The notes: generated by a model not told the origin, from the sequence alone. DNA of 64,000 nt from Dawidia soli (GCF_018598185.1 NZ_JAHESC010000003.1:1-64000), one strand, 5' to 3'. Counted from the first letter of the stretch, positions 8,495 to 17,987 are shown. Numbers and translations are program-made.

Positions 8495-10681
8495 TTATTC
8501 TGCTATTGCGCGGAATACCACGCTTTCAAACTCATCGTACAGGGCGAACCGAACGCCATAGGTCATCAGGAACTCGCCGGTGAACTTCTGTCCTTCCAAC
8601 AACGAGAACCTCGAATAGCGCGGGTTCTTATTCACTTCTTTCAGGGTATACATCTTAGCGGGGTCCAGCCCGCGCAGGTATAATACCTGGTCGTTGCCAT
8701 AGATCTCCTTCTTTACCAAATACGAGAAGACCAGGGCCTCTTTGCGATCGGGCAGCACATACATCAGGGCCGTACGTTTGTGCTCGTACGGCGACAACAG
8801 GCGATAGAGATCGCCAAACTGTACGATGTGGCGGATGTCTTTATAGGTCTGTATGGCTTGCCGTGAAAACTCCTTCTCGTCGGGGCTCATATCTTTCGGC
8901 TGCAGGTCCATGCCCAGCTTGGCGGACATGGCGACGTCGAACCGGAACTTGAGCGGCACCGAACGCTGGGTGATGTGGTTCGGTACGACGGACACGTGAC
9001 TGGCCAGGCCCATCGGCGGGAAGAAGTGCGTCGTGCCCCATTGGATAAAAATGCGGTCGAAGGCATCGGTGTTGTCGCTGATCCAGTATTCGTCGAAGTA
9101 CGGCAGGGTGCCGTAGTCGATGCGGCCGCCACCACCGGAGCAGAGCATGATGCGGACATCGGTATATTTCTGGCGCATGCGCTTGAGCACAGCAAACAGG
9201 CCTTCGGTGTATTGGATCCAAAGATGCGACTGCCGGTCGGCGGGCAGGTACGACGAGCCGGGGTTGGTTACGTAGCGGTTGCAGTCCCACTTGAGGTAGG
9301 CTATGCCGGGATTGCGCGTCAGCAGGTTGTCCATGACGTTGTATACATAGTCCTGCACCCGCGGGTTGGACAAGTCGAGGATCAGCTGGTGGCGGCTCAC
9401 GTCGACGGCACGGTGGGGCGCGGTGATGACCCAGTCGGGATGCTTTTCATACAGCTCGCTTTTGGGATTGATCATTTCGGGCTCTACCCAGATGCCAAAC
9501 CTGATCTTCTGGCGGTCGGCCTCGCGCAGCAGCGAGTCGAGGCCGTTGGGCAATTTCTTTTTGTTCACGTCCCAGTCGCCGAGGCCGGCACGGTCGTCGT
9601 TGCGGGGATATTTGTTGCCAAACCAGCCGTCATCGAGCAGGAACAGGTCGAAGCCCATGCCGGCAGCATCGCCGATGATCTGTTTGAGGATCTTTTCGTC
9701 GAAGTCGAAGTAAGTAGCCTCCCAGTTGTTCAGCAGCGTCATGCGCGGCCGGTCGCCTTTGTAGATGCCATAGGTGCGCGCCCAGGCGTGGAACTTGCGG
9801 GTGATCCCGCCTTTGCCTTCGTGGCTGATGGTATAGAGCAGCGCCGGGGTCTTGAATAGTTCTTTCGGTTTTAGTACATACTGGGAAGCATACGGATTTA
9901 TGCCGGCCAGGATGTGCAGGTTCTTGAGCGGGTCTACTTCAAACGCCAGGCTCCAGCTGCCGGGCCAGGCCAAGGTACCGCCGATCACGGTGCCGCTATT
10001 CTCGGCAGCCGGTCCGTCTACGCCCAGTAAAAAGCAGGCGTGGGCAAATTGATCGGTACGTACGCCCAGTTTGGAGTCGATGGTTTTGACACCTTCGGTA
10101 AGCTGCTCTTCTTTCATGTTCATCTCCGACGCCCAGTTGCCGTAAAAGCTCGTGAGCCAATACGACGGCGCGCGCAGGGCGAGCTGGGAGGACATGAAGT
10201 TATGGAGCGTGATGTCTTTCTTCTCTTCATGCACGATCTCGGTCCACTGTTCGATGATGTCTTGCTGCTGATACGCTTTGAAGCAAAGCGTTACCGACAG
10301 GTTGTAGTACCGGTCGCGCAGGCGAATGCGGGTCAGCGCGATGTTTTTGTCTGGTGCCTGTGTTTCGGCGGATACGAACGCCAGCTCGGTCGTCAGGTTG
10401 CCGTCGGCGTGTACGGCGCGGAATGCGGGCTCGTTCACATAGGCTTTGCCGTAGGCCGGGTAGGCCTCAAGGGTGGTGAGCTGGATGCCGGCCACGTCTT
10501 TGTCGTCGATGGTCTTGCCATAGTAACACTGCCGCAGTACCTGGTCGTTGTCGACTTTATAGACCAGGCTGGTGTTGGCGGTGCGAATGACTACGGTTTT
10601 GTTGTTTGCGGACTGCGCTACCGCCAGGTGTATGGCCGCGAGCCAAAATAGTACTGAATATATAGCGTCTCTTCTCCTCAT
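8495..10681 (-). CDS. GH36 alpha-galactosidase
   Basis: 728 aa from the ATG at 10681, chosen because it begins a clean signal peptide (MRRRDAIYSVLFWLAAIHLAVAQ); the frame is open further upstream but would run through the intergenic hairpin. GH36 signatures are LLNNWEATYFDFDE, FLLDDGWFGNKYPRNDD, GIWVEPEMINPKSELY, the nucleophile motif YLKWDCNR (Asp466), CSGGGGRIDYGTLPYFDEYW and the acid/base region ISDNTDAFDR (Asp536 or Asp539). The enzyme hydrolyses terminal alpha-1,6-galactosyl bonds such as those in melibiose, raffinose or galactomannan side chains. The periplasm is the likely site. It is the first enzyme gene after susD, separated by a 95-base gap with a strong hairpin. Confidence 0.92.
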   Translation of the reverse strand: MRRRDAIYSVLFWLAAIHLAVAQSANNKTVVIRTANTSLVYKVDNDQVLRQCYYGKTIDDKDVAGIQLTTLEAYPAYGKAYVNEPAFRAVHADGNLTTELAFVSAETQAPDKNIALTRIRLRDRYYNLSVTLCFKAYQQQDIIEQWTEIVHEEKKDITLHNFMSSQLALRAPSYWLTSFYGNWASEMNMKEEQLTEGVKTIDSKLGVRTDQFAHACFLLGVDGPAAENSGTVIGGTLAWPGSWSLAFEVDPLKNLHILAGINPYASQYVLKPKELFKTPALLYTISHEGKGGITRKFHAWARTYGIYKGDRPRMTLLNNWEATYFDFDEKILKQIIGDAAGMGFDLFLLDDGWFGNKYPRNDDRAGLGDWDVNKKKLPNGLDSLLREADRQKIRFGIWVEPEMINPKSELYEKHPDWVITAPHRAVDVSRHQLILDLSNPRVQDYVYNVMDNLLTRNPGIAYLKWDCNRYVTNPGSSYLPADRQSHLWIQYTEGLFAVLKRMRQKYTDVRIMLCSGGGGRIDYGTLPYFDEYWISDNTDAFDRIFIQWGTTHFFPPMGLASHVSVVPNHITQRSVPLKFRFDVAMSAKLGMDLQPKDMSPDEKEFSRQAIQTYKDIRHIVQFGDLYRLLSPYEHKRTALMYVLPDRKEALVFSYLVKKEIYGNDQVLYLRGLDPAKMYTLKEVNKNPRYSRFSLLEGQKFTGEFLMTYGVRFALYDEFESVVFRAIAE

Positions 10682-10710
10682 TATATTTTTCCTCTCCCAA
10701 AAGGTATATG

Positions 10711-10746
10711 CACTAAAAGAGGCCTGGTTAAGAGCCTCTTTTAGTG
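10711..10746 (-). promoter_or_regulatory. Perfect 13-bp hairpin between susD and the glycosidase genes
   Basis: CACTAAAAGAGGC (10711-10723) pairs exactly with GCCTCTTTTAGTG (10734-10746) across a 10-base loop. It lies 31 bases beyond the susD stop and 30 bases before the GH36 start. On the minus strand only a weak T-rich stretch follows, so partial termination or mRNA-end protection between susCD and the enzyme genes is more likely than complete termination. Confidence 0.7.
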
Positions 10747-10776
10747 CTATTGTTATTTTTTTCCTGCGAGCATTCA

Positions 10777-12321
10777 CTATTGATTGGAGTATCCTTCGTT
10801 TTGATCCTCTTCGTCGATCTCATCGTTTTGTTTGATCTCGTCCAGCGGAATGGGGTACCGACGGTGGTAGTCCTGGATGGCGTTAGCGTCGGCAGTCCAC
10901 TTGTTGCGGGCCAGGATCAGCTGGCGGAACTTGCCGGAGCGGATCAGGTCCATGCGGCGCCAGCCTTCGAAGCAGAGCTCGCGCATGCGTTCGTCCATGA
11001 TCTTGTCGCGGAATTCCTCCTGTCCCATGCCGGCGCTCCATTCCTTGTCGGCCGGCAGTACGCCGCCCCAGGCGCGTTGACGCACGGTGTTGACCGTACT
11101 CACGGCCTCGCCGGTGCTTCCGAGCTCGTTGAGACATTCGGCATAACACAGCAGAATGTCGGCATACCGCAGGTAGTAGATGTTCTTACCGGAATACCAG
11201 AAGCTCTGTGTGCCGTCCAGGCGGATATCTTCATACTTTTTGATGTGGGGATCGAGCTCATCGCCGCCGAAGCCTGCCGCGATCTCGGGGGTCTGGCCGT
11301 TGTAGACAAAGTCGTAGCGGATGCTGGCATCCTTGCGGGCATCGCCGTCTTCCCACAGGCCGCCTTCGCTTGCATCGCTATAGCAGAAGGCGGTGGGCAG
11401 CAGCAGGTCGTAACCACCGAAGTATGCATATTGATTCAGGTTGGCGATCGACCGCGAGCCGGTCTGCCATTGACACTGGTTGTTGTCGGGCCATACGTTG
11501 CTGAACTGGAACGAGAAGATCGACTCGACCGGGTTGGGGCTGTTGGGGTCCCACAGGGTGGCGACGTTGGGCACGAGCTGGTATTTGCCGCTGTTGATCA
11601 CCGTCTGGAACTGGTCACGCGCTTTTGCATAGTCGCGCGCGCCGGATTCTTCGGGCGCATACAGGTATACCTTTCCGAGCAGGGCCTGTGCGGCACCTTT
11701 GGTAGCGCGGCGTTTGTCGGCCTGATCTTCGGGCAGATACTGAATGGCACGCTCGAGGTCGCGGATCACGAGATCGTACACCACCGGCAGCGGTTGGCGC
11801 GTGGTGCCGTACTCGGCTGTTTTTGCGAGGTCCAGCACGGGAATCCCGCCCCAATACTGCGCTATTTCAAACGTAACGGCGGCCCGTATAAAGCAGGCTT
11901 CGCCCAGCAGCATTTCGCGTTGCGCATCGCCTTGTGTGTTGCCTTCCAGCGAGATGATTGCCGTAGCTGCATCCACGATCACCGGCCAGCGGCTGTTCCA
12001 TTGCCCCGTCAGGGCGTTGTTGCTGGCGGTCAGTGTCGCATCGTATTTATCCAGCGATGCCTGCTGCGCTTCCGTGCGCACCTGGTAGGCCCCCTGTTGT
12101 GTTTCGTCTGTGCCGAGGGAGAATATAAATCCGCCGCGGTCTTTTCGGGTTTCCCGCCACCGGTTGTAGAGACCTGTGATTACCTTGTCCAGTTTTTCTA
12201 CATCCTTAAAGGCGTCTTCACGCGACAACGCAGTCTGCGGACCCTGGTCGAGGAAGTCTGAGCAAGATGATACCATCAATAGGATGACCGTCAAACCCAG
12301 TATTATATTTTTTGTATTCAT
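10777..12321 (-). CDS. SusD/RagB-family glycan-binding outer-membrane lipoprotein
   Basis: 514 aa from the ATG at 12321, which begins MNTKNIILGLTVILLMVSSC; the lipobox VSSC fixes the mature N-terminal Cys. Family blocks are CSDFLDQGPQTALSREDAF, the helical TPR-like core (EMLLGEACFIRAAVTFEI, AAQALLGKVYLYA), YYLRYADILLCYAECLNELG, and the C-terminal MDERMRELCFEGWRRMDLIR. The protein caps the SusC transporter directly upstream in the same transcript (38 bases apart) and binds oligosaccharide at the surface. From the neighbouring enzymes the ligand is probably an alpha-galactoside. Confidence 0.95.
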   Translation of the reverse strand: MNTKNIILGLTVILLMVSSCSDFLDQGPQTALSREDAFKDVEKLDKVITGLYNRWRETRKDRGGFIFSLGTDETQQGAYQVRTEAQQASLDKYDATLTASNNALTGQWNSRWPVIVDAATAIISLEGNTQGDAQREMLLGEACFIRAAVTFEIAQYWGGIPVLDLAKTAEYGTTRQPLPVVYDLVIRDLERAIQYLPEDQADKRRATKGAAQALLGKVYLYAPEESGARDYAKARDQFQTVINSGKYQLVPNVATLWDPNSPNPVESIFSFQFSNVWPDNNQCQWQTGSRSIANLNQYAYFGGYDLLLPTAFCYSDASEGGLWEDGDARKDASIRYDFVYNGQTPEIAAGFGGDELDPHIKKYEDIRLDGTQSFWYSGKNIYYLRYADILLCYAECLNELGSTGEAVSTVNTVRQRAWGGVLPADKEWSAGMGQEEFRDKIMDERMRELCFEGWRRMDLIRSGKFRQLILARNKWTADANAIQDYHRRYPIPLDEIKQNDEIDEEDQNEGYSNQ

Positions 12322-12359
12322 CGTATCAAAGTTTTTAAACGTATCCACTGTTCACATCA

Positions 12360-15300
12360 TCAGAAACTAATGTTTACACCGGTCACCAGCATACGCGAGT
12401 TCGGGAAATCGTCACCGGTCTCAGGATCGTATCCCTTGTATTTGGTTACCAGGAAGACGTTGCTGCCGGTCACATATACACGGAAGGTATTCGCCTTTAT
12501 TTTCTGTACCAGGCTATTCGGCAGGTTGTAGGCCAGTGTCAATGCAGACAGGCGCAGGAACGATGCATTTTGCACACCGAGATCGACATCGCCGTAGCCA
12601 TAGCGGTCACCGCCATTGTAGGCGCGGGGAACGTCGGTATTGGTGTTAGTCGGCGTCCAGCGGTTGAGCATGTCTTCGTGCGCGGCATACATGCCGGTGC
12701 CGTTCATATACCCCTCGTACAGGCCGCTGATGCGCTTAGAGCCATAGTTATAGTTGAATATGGCATTCAGCGAGAAGCCTTTGTACGACAGGTCGGTTGT
12801 GAAACCACCGTAGAACTTAGGATCTTTGCGCCCTACGGCGTAGCGGTCGTCGTCGTCGATGTCGCCGTCACTGTCGCGATCCAAGGGCAAAATGTCGCCC
12901 GGGCGCACCTTGCGGCCCAGTTGCATCTCCGACACGCGGGCCATGTCGGACTCCTGCGCGATCTTGTCGAATTTATAGACATAGATCGAGTTGACCGATT
13001 CGCCGACGAAGTAATTCCCTTCCCGTTGCATTTCGACCCCGGTGTAGCCACCACGGTTGTAGATCGCATCGACATCACCGTACAGGGCTTTGATTTTGTT
13101 GCGGGTAGCCGTAAAGTTTGCCGACACGGACCAACGCAGATCTTGCGTATTGACAATGCTCGCATTTGCCGTCAGTTCCACGCCGTGGTTGTTTAGCACG
13201 CCCACGTTGGCGATGGTGCTGGAGAATCCGCTGGTGAGCGGCAGCGTACGACGCATGAGCAGATTGGTGTTGTCGGTGTTGAAGTAGTCTGCCGTAAGGG
13301 TGAGACGGTTGTTCAGCACGGCCACGTCCAGGCCCACGTTTACTTGTTTCTGGCTCTCCCACCCTACGCTGCTGTTGCCGAGAGTACCTTCGGGTTTGTA
13401 GTCCACGTTGGTGCCGGTCACCTGCGCACGGTATAGCGTCAGGTATGCGTAGTTCGGAATATTCTGGTTTCCGACGCGGCCATAACCGGCGCGCAGCTTA
13501 AGCTGGTCGAGGTTGAGGCTCTCCAGGAAGGGCTCTTTGGCCATGTTCCAGGCGAGCACGACAGAAGGGAACGTGCCCCATTTATTTCCGGTGCCAAATT
13601 TCGACGAGCCGTCGCGCCGCACAGTGACGGTGGCATAATAACGATCGTTATAGGTATAGTTCACACGACCGAGGTACGAGACGATCGTCGTGGTCACAAA
13701 GTCGGACGCTACCTGGAACTGATCTTTGTTGAATGCGCCGTTGATGTACTTATACGTAAAATCATTGGAGGCAAAACCTTTGGCGTCGACCTGGTTGTAG
13801 TCCCAGTTATTTTTCTGCAAGCTGAACGTCGCCAGGCCGGAAACGACGTGCTTTTCATTGATGATCTTGTCGTAGGTGACGGAGTTATCCCACTGCCAGT
13901 TCAACCAATGGTCATTGCGTTGTGAGGCGGTTCCGTCGGTGGAGTTGCGCAGCGACTGGCCGATGTCGTTGGGCGTATACCAGAAGTCACGTTTGTCCAT
14001 GACGTCGGCGGAAAATGTAGAACGGAGGTTCAATCCCTCGAGCGGGTTCATGGCTACATAGTTGCTGGACATCAGGCGTGTCTGGTAGCTGTCGCCTTTG
14101 ATGCGCAAGCTGCGCAGCGGATTGTACAGGTTCTGATCCACGATGCCGGCCCACTTCAGGTAGTTGGCTGTATCGGTGATGGCCATCATGGGGTTGGCGC
14201 CGTTGGCGATGTTGAACACGCTGCCTTCGGTAAACTGATCTTCGCTGCGTGAGTACGATGTAGCCGTACCGATCTTCAACCACGGTTTGATGTTTTGCTC
14301 GCCGTTAAAGCGACCGGTATAGCGTTGGTAGCCGGCATTCTGCACGACACCTTTCTGATCGACGTAGTTGAAGCTGACGTAGATCGAACCGTCGTCATTT
14401 CCGCGACTAAAGCCGAGCGTATGGTTTTGCTGACGACCTGTGCGGATGACGCGGTCGAGCCAATCATAGGACTGGTTGTTGCGATAGGCATCAAATTCGT
14501 ACGGGGCAAACGCTACCGAGTTGTTTTCGTTCAGGATCTGATCGTTTATATACTGCTGACGATTGGCGCCGGGATTGTTGTCCATATAGGCGTTGGCAAA
14601 GGCGTCCACACGCAGGTCGAACAAATCTTTGGTACCCAGGCGGGGCATGATGCGGGTCAGTTCCTGTACGCCTATCCAGCCGTCGTAGGTAATGTGCCCC
14701 TCTCCTTTTTTACCTTTCTTGGTGGTGATCACCACCACGCCGTTGGAGGCACGCGAGCCATAGAGGGCTGTTGCGGATGCATCTTTCAAAACATCGATCG
14801 ATGCGATGTCGTTGGGATTGATGAGGTTCAGGCCGCCGTCCATGATCAGACCGTCCACCACTACAATCGGGTTCGTACCGAATTGCAGCGAGTTGTTGCC
14901 GCGGATTTGTACGGTTGTTCCATTCGCGCCTGGACGCGGATCGTTTTGTACCAACACACCGGCCATACGCCCCTGCATGGCCTGACTGACGGTGGACACG
15001 GGTTGCTGCCGCAGTTGCTCATCGGTGGCGTGGGCCACCGCGCCGGTCAGATCCTGGCGTTTCACCACGGCTCCCACGACGACAATCTCTTCCAGGGTCG
15101 TGATGTCGGGTGTGAGCGTAACGTTGATATTCGTCTGCCCACCCACGCGGATCTCTTCGGTGGAATATCCGATAAAGGAGAATACGAGAACGGCGTCGCC
15201 GGACGGTACCTCGATGGAATAGCTGCCATCGGTGTCGGTCACGGTGCCGAGCGTGGTGCCTTTGATGGCTACGCTCACACCGGGTATCGTTTCTTCGGTG

Positions 15301-15428
15301 TTACCATCACTCTGCGAGATCACGCGGCCGGTTACCCGCACGGACTGTGCGGACGCTTCCGTCGCCAAACCTGCCGGCACAAGTACGACCAGCATCAGGT
15401 ATACGATATAGTATAGAGATTTTTTCAT
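12360..15428 (-). CDS. SusC/RagA-family TonB-dependent transporter
   Basis: 1022 aa, normal for the family. Signal peptide MKKSLYYIVYLMLVVLVPAGLATEASAQ, then a carboxypeptidase-regulatory-like domain (GRVISQSDGNTEETIPGVSV, ending near residue 110), a TonB-box-like stretch (EEIVVVGAV), the plug domain (GVLVQNDPRPG, QIRGNNSLQFG, SIDVLKDASATALYGSRASN) and a 22-strand barrel ending in VTGVNISF with a terminal aromatic. There is no STN domain, so it does not appear to signal to an anti-sigma factor. It imports oligosaccharides across the outer membrane with the SusD encoded next. A 172-base upstream gap holds short direct repeats that could be the regulator's site. Confidence 0.95.
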   Translation of the reverse strand: MKKSLYYIVYLMLVVLVPAGLATEASAQSVRVTGRVISQSDGNTEETIPGVSVAIKGTTLGTVTDTDGSYSIEVPSGDAVLVFSFIGYSTEEIRVGGQTNINVTLTPDITTLEEIVVVGAVVKRQDLTGAVAHATDEQLRQQPVSTVSQAMQGRMAGVLVQNDPRPGANGTTVQIRGNNSLQFGTNPIVVVDGLIMDGGLNLINPNDIASIDVLKDASATALYGSRASNGVVVITTKKGKKGEGHITYDGWIGVQELTRIMPRLGTKDLFDLRVDAFANAYMDNNPGANRQQYINDQILNENNSVAFAPYEFDAYRNNQSYDWLDRVIRTGRQQNHTLGFSRGNDDGSIYVSFNYVDQKGVVQNAGYQRYTGRFNGEQNIKPWLKIGTATSYSRSEDQFTEGSVFNIANGANPMMAITDTANYLKWAGIVDQNLYNPLRSLRIKGDSYQTRLMSSNYVAMNPLEGLNLRSTFSADVMDKRDFWYTPNDIGQSLRNSTDGTASQRNDHWLNWQWDNSVTYDKIINEKHVVSGLATFSLQKNNWDYNQVDAKGFASNDFTYKYINGAFNKDQFQVASDFVTTTIVSYLGRVNYTYNDRYYATVTVRRDGSSKFGTGNKWGTFPSVVLAWNMAKEPFLESLNLDQLKLRAGYGRVGNQNIPNYAYLTLYRAQVTGTNVDYKPEGTLGNSSVGWESQKQVNVGLDVAVLNNRLTLTADYFNTDNTNLLMRRTLPLTSGFSSTIANVGVLNNHGVELTANASIVNTQDLRWSVSANFTATRNKIKALYGDVDAIYNRGGYTGVEMQREGNYFVGESVNSIYVYKFDKIAQESDMARVSEMQLGRKVRPGDILPLDRDSDGDIDDDDRYAVGRKDPKFYGGFTTDLSYKGFSLNAIFNYNYGSKRISGLYEGYMNGTGMYAAHEDMLNRWTPTNTNTDVPRAYNGGDRYGYGDVDLGVQNASFLRLSALTLAYNLPNSLVQKIKANTFRVYVTGSNVFLVTKYKGYDPETGDDFPNSRMLVTGVNISF

Positions 15429-15549
15429 AGGATCGTGACGTTAGGTCGTTCATCGGGTCGAACCGGTACGCACACGGTTGTTGCGCTCGCCGTTGGGCAT
15501 GGCAAGGCCACAGGAAGTAGATTTTTCCTTCTCATAGGGTAATTGTTTT

Positions 15550-15580
15550 GTAGTGTTTCGGTAGTGTTTCGGTGTTTCGG
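15550..15580 (-). promoter_or_regulatory. Short direct repeats upstream of susC, possible activator site
   Basis: GTAGTGTTTCG occurs twice head to tail (15550-15560 and 15561-15571), followed by a third partial copy GTGTTTCGG (15572-15580). On the transcribed strand this is three CCGAAACAC-like units about 11 bases apart, 122-152 bases upstream of the susC start. Direct repeats spaced by one helical turn suit an AraC-type activator such as the one encoded at 17035-17931. The binding itself is inference. Confidence 0.4.
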
Positions 15581-15600
15581 GTATTATTTCATAGAAAGCC

Positions 15601-16932
15601 TTAGTGTCGTATGATCTCCGTCTCAAACTGCTCCAGGGTCTTGCCCTTGGTCTCGGGTATATATTTCAGCAGGATGAAGAAGTATAGCAGGCAGACGCCT
15701 GAGAATATAAAGAAGGTCTGGGGCGCATCGAGGGATGCGATCATGACCGGGAAACCGTAGGCGAGCGCAAAGCACGCCGTCCACAGCGCACAGGTTGCCA
15801 CCGACACGGCGATGCCGCGCACCTTTGTCGGGAAGATCTCGGAGATCAGCACCCACGTGACGGGCGCCAGCGTAGTGGCGTAGGTGGCAATGAAAGCGAG
15901 TACAAAGATCGTGAGCCAATAGCCCTGGAAGAGGCCCAGCGCGTAGCACAGTCCTACCAGGAACAGCCACAGCGCCATGAGCGATGCGCCGGCCAGCATC
16001 AGTTTTTTGCGGCCCAGCTTGTCGACGAGCTGCATGGCCAGCAAGGTGAAGAGCAGGTTGATGGCACCGATCATGATCTGTTGAAAGAGCTGGTCTTTTA
16101 CATTCATGCCGGCCTTTTCAAAAATGATGGGTGCATAAAAGAAGATGGCGTTTGCGCCGGAGATCTGCTGGAAGATGGCCATCGTAATGCCGAGCATGAC
16201 GATAAAGGCGATGCCGGGTTGTACCAGGTCGCGCAGCTTGCCTTTTACCTCGCGGCCCATGCCGGCGCGGATGGTCTGAAGCTCGTTCTCCACCACCGTG
16301 GCGCTACCGGCCAGGCGCAGCAACACCCGGCGGGCTTCGTCCGCGCGGCCCTTGCTCAACAGCCAGCGGGGGCTTTCGGGCACGAGGAATACACAAACAA
16401 AGAACAACACCGCGGGTATAGCCCCCGATGCGAACATCCAGCGCCAGTTGTTTTCCTGGTCGGCCAGCAGGTAGTTGGAGAGGTACGCCAGAAGTATACC
16501 GATGACCACGGTAAGCTGGTTGATCGACACCATGCGGCCGCGGATGGCCGCCGGGCTCACCTCTGCTATATAGAGCGGCGACAACATAGAGGCTGCGCCC
16601 ACGCCGATGCCGGCCATGATGCGCCACACCACCAGCCAGGTATAGCTCGACGACCAGCCCATCAGGAGCGACGACACCATAAAGATGCCGGCGGCGAAGG
16701 TCAGCGGCAGCTTGCGGCCGTAACGGTCGGTGAGGTAGCCCGTCACCAGGGTGCCGACGATACATCCTACATAGAGAGAGCTACCGGTCCAGCCCAGCTG
16801 GGCGTCCGTCAGCTGATAATACGGCTGCAGAAAGGGTATCGTACCCGAGAAGATGGCTATATCGAACCCGAACAAAAGCCCTCCGAACGCTGCAATCAGG
16901 CTGATCAAAAATACATATGAGCTTTTCCCCAT
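15601..16932 (-). CDS. MFS sugar transporter (sugar porter family)
   Basis: 443 aa with about 12 membrane segments. Sugar-porter signatures are all present: GGLLFGFDIAIFSG in TM1, DRYGRK (69-74) after TM2, the R-x-G-V-G block (WRIMAGIGVGAASMLSPLYIAE), PESPRWLL at the end of TM6, DKLGRKK between TM8 and TM9, and PETKGKTLEQFE near the C-terminus. Such proteins move monosaccharides (xylose, galactose, glucose) through the inner membrane with protons. It lies upstream of susC in the same direction, with its own probable promoter at 16963-16996, and most likely imports the galactose and partner sugar freed in the periplasm. The exact substrate is inferred. Confidence 0.9.
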   Translation of the reverse strand: MGKSSYVFLISLIAAFGGLLFGFDIAIFSGTIPFLQPYYQLTDAQLGWTGSSLYVGCIVGTLVTGYLTDRYGRKLPLTFAAGIFMVSSLLMGWSSSYTWLVVWRIMAGIGVGAASMLSPLYIAEVSPAAIRGRMVSINQLTVVIGILLAYLSNYLLADQENNWRWMFASGAIPAVLFFVCVFLVPESPRWLLSKGRADEARRVLLRLAGSATVVENELQTIRAGMGREVKGKLRDLVQPGIAFIVMLGITMAIFQQISGANAIFFYAPIIFEKAGMNVKDQLFQQIMIGAINLLFTLLAMQLVDKLGRKKLMLAGASLMALWLFLVGLCYALGLFQGYWLTIFVLAFIATYATTLAPVTWVLISEIFPTKVRGIAVSVATCALWTACFALAYGFPVMIASLDAPQTFFIFSGVCLLYFFILLKYIPETKGKTLEQFETEIIRH

Positions 16933-16962
16933 AAAGACCGAAATCGTTTCCTACAAAATTGG

Positions 16963-16996
16963 CAGAAGTACGCAATCGTTTGAATGGAGAATTAAA
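16963..16996 (-). promoter_or_regulatory. Possible Bacteroidota promoter for the MFS gene
   Basis: Reading the minus strand, TTTA (16993-16996) stands 22 bases before TACTTCTG (16963-16970), close to the TTTG / TAnnTTTG pattern, and 30 bases before the MFS start codon at 16932. Confidence 0.4.
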
Positions 16997-17034
16997 CGTA
17001 ATTGATGGATTTTCTTATGATCTTAAAAATCGGG

Positions 17035-17931
17035 TCAGCCTTTCTTGTTGCGGTATTCCTGGGGCGAAATCCCCATGATCTTGGTAAACATGCGGGAGAA
17101 ATAATAGGGGTCTTCGATGCCCACCTTTACAGATATCTCATTGATCCTCAATGTGGTGAATTGAAGATACTGACAGGCATGCTGGATCTTGAGATGGTTG
17201 AAATACACGACCGGCGAATACCCGGTCTTTTTTCGGAAGATGCTGGAGTAATGGGACACAGATAGATTAATTGCTGATGCCATCTGTTCCAGCGTGAGCG
17301 ATACGTCCAGGTGATGCTGCATGTATTCAATGGACGTGTCGACGGCATCTTTTTCGAGGGTATGATGCGCCGAGGCAAATTTCTCGGGGAAGCTGAACGA
17401 TGCCAGCAAATAGGCGAAGCTGATGTTGGAGTAGGTAAGGTTGTCGAGGCTATAGCCGCTTTCGAGTGCTTTGAAGATGGAATCGAAGATCCGGATGCGA
17501 TCGTCGAGGAAAGGTGAATAGCTGACGAACTCTTTGAACTGGCGGGACAAGAGTGCGCCGAAATACGGTGCCTGCAGGCCTTTGAAATGTACCCAGTGGA
17601 TGGTCCACGGGCTCTTTTCGTCGGCGCCATATTTATGCGGCATGTCCGCGGGGATGATGAGGAACTCGTTGGGGCTCACATTGTATGTGCCGGTGGGCAC
17701 TTCCAGCCACCCCTTCCCTTCCGTACAATAGATGAGGATGTTTTGTGAGATGCCATTGGGGCGTTCGCGGTAGTGATAGGCCGCGCGGGGATAAAAGCCG
17801 ATATCAGTGATATATAATGCATTGACCGGGGGTGTGTAGCCGCAGACCTCCAGTATTTTCTTTGGCAGCACGATGGCCCGCTGCCCTTCGAAACCCTCGC
17901 GTTTACGAATTGTTTGCATGGTTGACTGCAA
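17035..17931 (-). CDS. AraC-family transcriptional regulator of the PUL
   Basis: 298 aa; an in-frame ATG four codons downstream (17919) is an alternative start. The N-terminal half is a cupin-type sugar-sensing domain (YHYRERPNGISQNILIYCTEGKGW, then NEFLIIPADMPHKYGADE). The C-terminal 100 residues hold the two AraC helix-turn-helix motifs (TLEQMASAINLSVSHYSSIFRKKTG and RINEISVKVGIEDPYYFSRMF, ending KIMGISPQEYRN). It is divergent from the DUF5107-TPR gene (83-base gap) and upstream of the transporter and enzyme genes. The likely job is to activate the locus on binding a released sugar. Confidence 0.93.
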   Translation of the reverse strand: MQSTMQTIRKREGFEGQRAIVLPKKILEVCGYTPPVNALYITDIGFYPRAAYHYRERPNGISQNILIYCTEGKGWLEVPTGTYNVSPNEFLIIPADMPHKYGADEKSPWTIHWVHFKGLQAPYFGALLSRQFKEFVSYSPFLDDRIRIFDSIFKALESGYSLDNLTYSNISFAYLLASFSFPEKFASAHHTLEKDAVDTSIEYMQHHLDVSLTLEQMASAINLSVSHYSSIFRKKTGYSPVVYFNHLKIQHACQYLQFTTLRINEISVKVGIEDPYYFSRMFTKIMGISPQEYRNKKG

Positions 17932-17987
17932 TAAGATTGTCCATCAAAAGAGAAAATTAGTCCATCTGAAGACGGTTGCCGGACCGA

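Noticed and set aside
10744-12261. 505-codon open frame on the plus strand
   Set aside because: It lies antisense to the well-supported susD gene and has no domain motif; it is a by-product of GC-rich codons.
15429-15536. 36-codon minus-strand frame starting at 15536 as a leader peptide for susC
   Set aside because: There is no regulatory codon run or terminator/antiterminator pair, and no sign of conservation can be judged from one sequence.
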